DNA of 64,000 nt from Nemertoderma westbladi. Its lineage: Eukaryota > Xenacoelomorpha > Nemertodermatida > Nemertodermatidae. The notes beneath the pieces were generated by a model. It had not been told where the DNA came from, searched no databases, and saw only the letters and a list, made by a program, of their open reading frames with translations. The stretch is from NCBI GenBank assembly GCA_032718475.1, contig JAUCBJ010005774.1:1-64000 (forward strand), written 5' to 3'. Positions 60,702 through 64,000 of this stretch are shown here, one piece after another; within the stretch, counting starts at the first letter, position 1; the number at the start of each line of letters is the position of its first letter. A program made the position numbers and the translations under genes.

Positions 60702-60959
60702 CTAATGGGAAAAATATTATAAAGAAATTAACAAAGAATTAATCGCCATTACCAATCAGTAAACATTTGCAAACAACCACCACAAGACATGGAAAAAAGT
60801 AAGTATAAAACACCTAAGAAATTAACATGTAATTAAAGTGTAACATGTTTTAAATAGTTGTTTTACAGGTTTCATTAGCCAATTAAAAAATTATTTAATT
60901 ATTTCTGACTGTTAATAATAATTCGAACTAGCGGGAGCAATTAGCATGTACCATTAAAT

Positions 60960-63900
60960 AATATCCGCACAGTGGCGCTGTTTATTTACTAAGATATTAA
61001 TTATTGGCCTGTACCATTAAAATCCGCACAGTGGCGCTGTTTATACACTATCCTTTTCACTTGTACCATTAGTATCCGCACAGTGGCGCTGTTTATACAC
61101 TATCCTTTGCACTTGTACCCTTAGTATCCGCACAGTGGCGCTGTTTATACACTATCATTTTCACTTGTACCATTAGTATCCGCCCAGTGGCGCTGTTTAT
61201 ACACTATCCTTTTCACTTGTACCATTAGTATCCGCACAGTGGCGCTGTTTATACACTATCCTTTTCACTTGTACCATTAGTATCCGCCCAGTGGCGCTGT
61301 TTATACACTATCCTTTTCACTTGTACCATTAGTATCCGCACAGTGGCGCTGTTTATACACTATCCTTTTCACTTGTACCATTAGTATCCGCCCAGTGGCG
61401 CTGTTTATACACTATCCTTTTCACTTGTACCATTAGTATCCGCCCAGTGGCGCTGTTTATACACTATCCTTTTCACTTATACCATTAGTATCCGCACAGT
61501 GGCGCTGTTTATACACTATCCTTTTCACTTGTACCATTAGTATCCGCCCAGTGGCGCTGTTTATACACTATCCTTTTCACTTGTACCATTAGTATCCGCA
61601 CAGTGGCGCTGTTTATACACTATCCTTTTCACTTGTACCATTAGTATCCGCCCAGTGGCGCTGTTTATACACTATCCTTTTCACTTGTACCCTTAGTATC
61701 CGCACAGTGGCGCTGTTTATACACTATCCTTTTCACTTGTACCATTAGTATCCGCACAGTGGCGCTGTTTATACACTATCCTTTTCACTTGTACCATTAG
61801 TATCCGCACAGTGGCGCTGTTTATACACTATCCTTTTCACTTGTACCATTAGTATCCGCCCAGTGGCGCTGTTTATACACTATCCTTTTCACTTGTACCC
61901 TTAGTATCCGCACAGTGGCGCTGTTTATACACTATCCTTTTCACTTGTACCATTAGTATCCGCACAGTGGCGCTGTTTATACACTATCCTTTTCACTTGT
62001 ACCATTAGTATCCGCACAGTGGCGCTGTTTATACACTATCCTTTTCACTTGTACCATTAGTATCCGCACAGTGGCGCTGTTTATACACTATCCTTTTCAC
62101 TTGTACCATTAGTATCCGCCCAGTGGCGCTGTTTATACACTATCCTTTTCACTTATACCATTAGTATCCGCACAGTGGCGCTGTTTATACACTATCCTTT
62201 TCACTTGTACCATTAGTATCCGCCCAGTGGCGCTGTTTATACACTATCCTTTTCACTTGTACCATTAGTATCCGCACAGTGGCGCTGTTTATACACTATC
62301 CTTTTCACTTGTACCATTAGTATCCGCCCAGTGGCGCTGTTTATACACTATCCTTTTCACTTGTACCATTAGTATCCGCACAGTGGCGCTGTTTATACAC
62401 TATCCTTTTCACTTGTACCATTAGTATCCGCACAGTGGCGCTGTTTATACACTATCCTTTTCACTTGTACCATTAGTATCCGCACAGTGGCGCTGTTTAT
62501 ACACTATCCTTTTCACTTGTACCATTAGTATCCGCACAGTGGCGCTGTTTATACATTCTCCTTTTCACTTGTACCATTAGTATCCGCACAGTGGCGCTGT
62601 TTATACACTACCCTTTTCACTTGTACCATTAGTATCCGCACAGTGGCGCTGTTTATACATTCTCCTTTTCACTTGTACCCTTAGTATCCGCACAGTGGCG
62701 CTGTTTATACACTACCCTTTTCACTTGTACCATTAGTATCCGCACAGTGGCGCTGTTTATACACTATCCTTTTCACTTGTACCATTAGTATCCGCACAGT
62801 GGCGCTGTTTATACACTATCCTTTTCACTTGTACCATTAGTATCCGCACAGTGGCGCTGTTTATACATTCTCCTTTTCACTTGTACCCTTAGTATCCGCA
62901 CAGTGGCGCTGTTTATACACTACCCTTTTCACTTGTACCATTAGTATCCGCACAGTGGCGCTGTTTATACACTATCCTTTTCACTTGTACCATTAGTATC
63001 CGCCCAGTGGCGCTGTTTATACACTATCCTTTTCACTTATACCATTAGTATCCGCACAGTGGCGCTGTTTATACACTATCCTTTTCACTTGTACCATTAG
63101 TATCCGCCCAGTGGCGCTGTTTATACACTATCCTTTTCACTTGTACCATTAGTATCCGCACAGTGGCGCTGTTTATACACTATCCTTTTCACTTGTACCA
63201 TTAGTATCCGCCCAGTGGCGCTGTTTATACACTATCCTTTTCACTTGTACCATTAGTATCCGCACAGTGGCGCTGTTTATACACTATCCTTTTCACTTGT
63301 ACCATTAGTATCCGCACAGTGGCGCTGTTTATACACTATCCTTTTCACTTGTACCATTAGTATCCGCACAGTGGCGCTGTTTATACACTATCCTTTTCAC
63401 TTGTACCATTAGTATCCGCACAGTGGCGCTGTTTATACATTCTCCTTTTCACTTGTACCATTAGTATCCGCACAGTGGCGCTGTTTATACACTACCCTTT
63501 TCACTTGTACCATTAGTATCCGCACAGTGGCGCTGTTTATACACTATCCTTTTCACTTGTACCCTTAGTATCCGCACAGTGGCGCTGTTTATACACTATC
63601 CTTTTCACTTGTACCATTAGTATCCGCACAGTGGCGCTGTTTATACACTATCCTTTTCACTTATACCATTAGTATCCGCACAGTGGCGCTGTTTATACAC
63701 TATCCTTTTCACTTGTACCATTAGTATCCGCACAGTGGCGCTGTTTATACACTATCCTTTTCACTTGTACCATTAGTATCCGCACAGTGGCGCTGTTTAT
63801 ACACTATCCTTTTCACTTGTACCATTAGTATCCGCACAGTGGCGCTGTTTATACACTATCCTTTTCACTTGTACCATTAGTATCCGCACAGTGGCGCTGT

Positions 63901-64000
63901 TTATACATTCTCCTTTTCACTTGTACCATTAGTATCCGCACAGTGGCGCTGTTTATACACTACCCTTTTCACTTGTACCATTAGTATCCGCACAGTGGCG
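60960..64000. repeat. 52-bp minisatellite, about 58 copies, runs off the right edge
   Basis: Unit CAGTGGCGCTGTTTATACAC + TATCCTTTTCACTTGTACCA + TTAGTATCCGCA. Variants: CGCCCAGTGG for CGCACAGTGG, ACCCTTAG for ACCATTAG, ACATTCTCC/ACACTACCC for ACACTATCC. Lies in the intron upstream of cadherin exon 60523-60701. A minus-strand frame reads SATVRILMVQV. Confidence 0.95.

Noticed and set aside
6257-60701. Two or more separate cadherin genes instead of one
   Set aside because: All 22 exons join in phase with protein continuity across every junction, so a single gene is the simplest reading.
14660-64000. CRISPR-like regular repeats
   Set aside because: Arrays are contiguous tandem repeats without unique spacers, in a eukaryotic genome with introns.

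Overview
This is a piece of an invertebrate animal nuclear genome. The gene families are metazoan (a type III classical cadherin with GT-AG introns, a glutamate carboxypeptidase II relative, an animal-style FLYWCH/MULE transposase). The DNA is AT-rich outside exons and full of tandem repeats and transposons. I cannot fix the phylum from sequence alone.

The backbone is one large cadherin gene on the minus strand, read from the right edge towards the left. I could chain 22 internal exons (60701 down to 6257, about 5.1 kb of coding sequence). Every splice junction keeps the reading frame and has GT...AG ends. The chain encodes about nine clear cadherin (EC) repeats, two degenerate ones, the conserved non-classical membrane-distal region of type III cadherins, a Cys-rich/EGF module, a laminin G domain and further EGF modules. 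Both gene ends, including the transmembrane and cytoplasmic parts, lie outside the window or were not found.

Three apparently intronless genes sit on the opposite strand inside its introns: a small Cys-rich, possibly GPI-anchored protein (18055-18717), a PLP-dependent class V aminotransferase (38545-39846) and a GCPII/FOLH1-like M28 peptidase with all six active-site residues (43081-45369). At the left edge is the start of an open frame that resembles a cytochrome b5 domain.

Mobile DNA: a TA-flanked MITE-like element (408-2024); a 3.07 kb TIR element whose single gene contains a 48-bp in-frame minisatellite (2645-5717); a Ty3/gypsy LTR retrotransposon with nearly identical LTRs and a CTAAC target duplication (7974-13215); a small TIR element (13986-14164); a long fold-back element (21936-22788); a 3.24 kb TIR element saturated with an AACCGSCGGTT-like motif (31532-34773); a FLYWCH/MULE element with 15-bp tandem repeats as its ends (35642-37925); tRNA-derived SINEs; and three non-LTR retrotransposon 3' fragments.

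The most striking feature is the origin of the minisatellites. At least two giant arrays inside cadherin introns (49631-57256 and 47434-48517) are tandem copies of the 3' end of the adjacent upstream cadherin exon plus its 5' splice site, so each intron carries tens to over a hundred decoy splice donors. A third array (18680-21571) begins inside, and supplies the stop codon and hydrophobic C-terminus of, the small Cys-rich gene. A fourth (14660-16317) is made of the coding 3' end of a non-LTR retrotransposon. A short 27-bp array lies in frame inside a cadherin repeat. Together these suggest that minisatellites here are repeatedly seeded from coding 3' ends.
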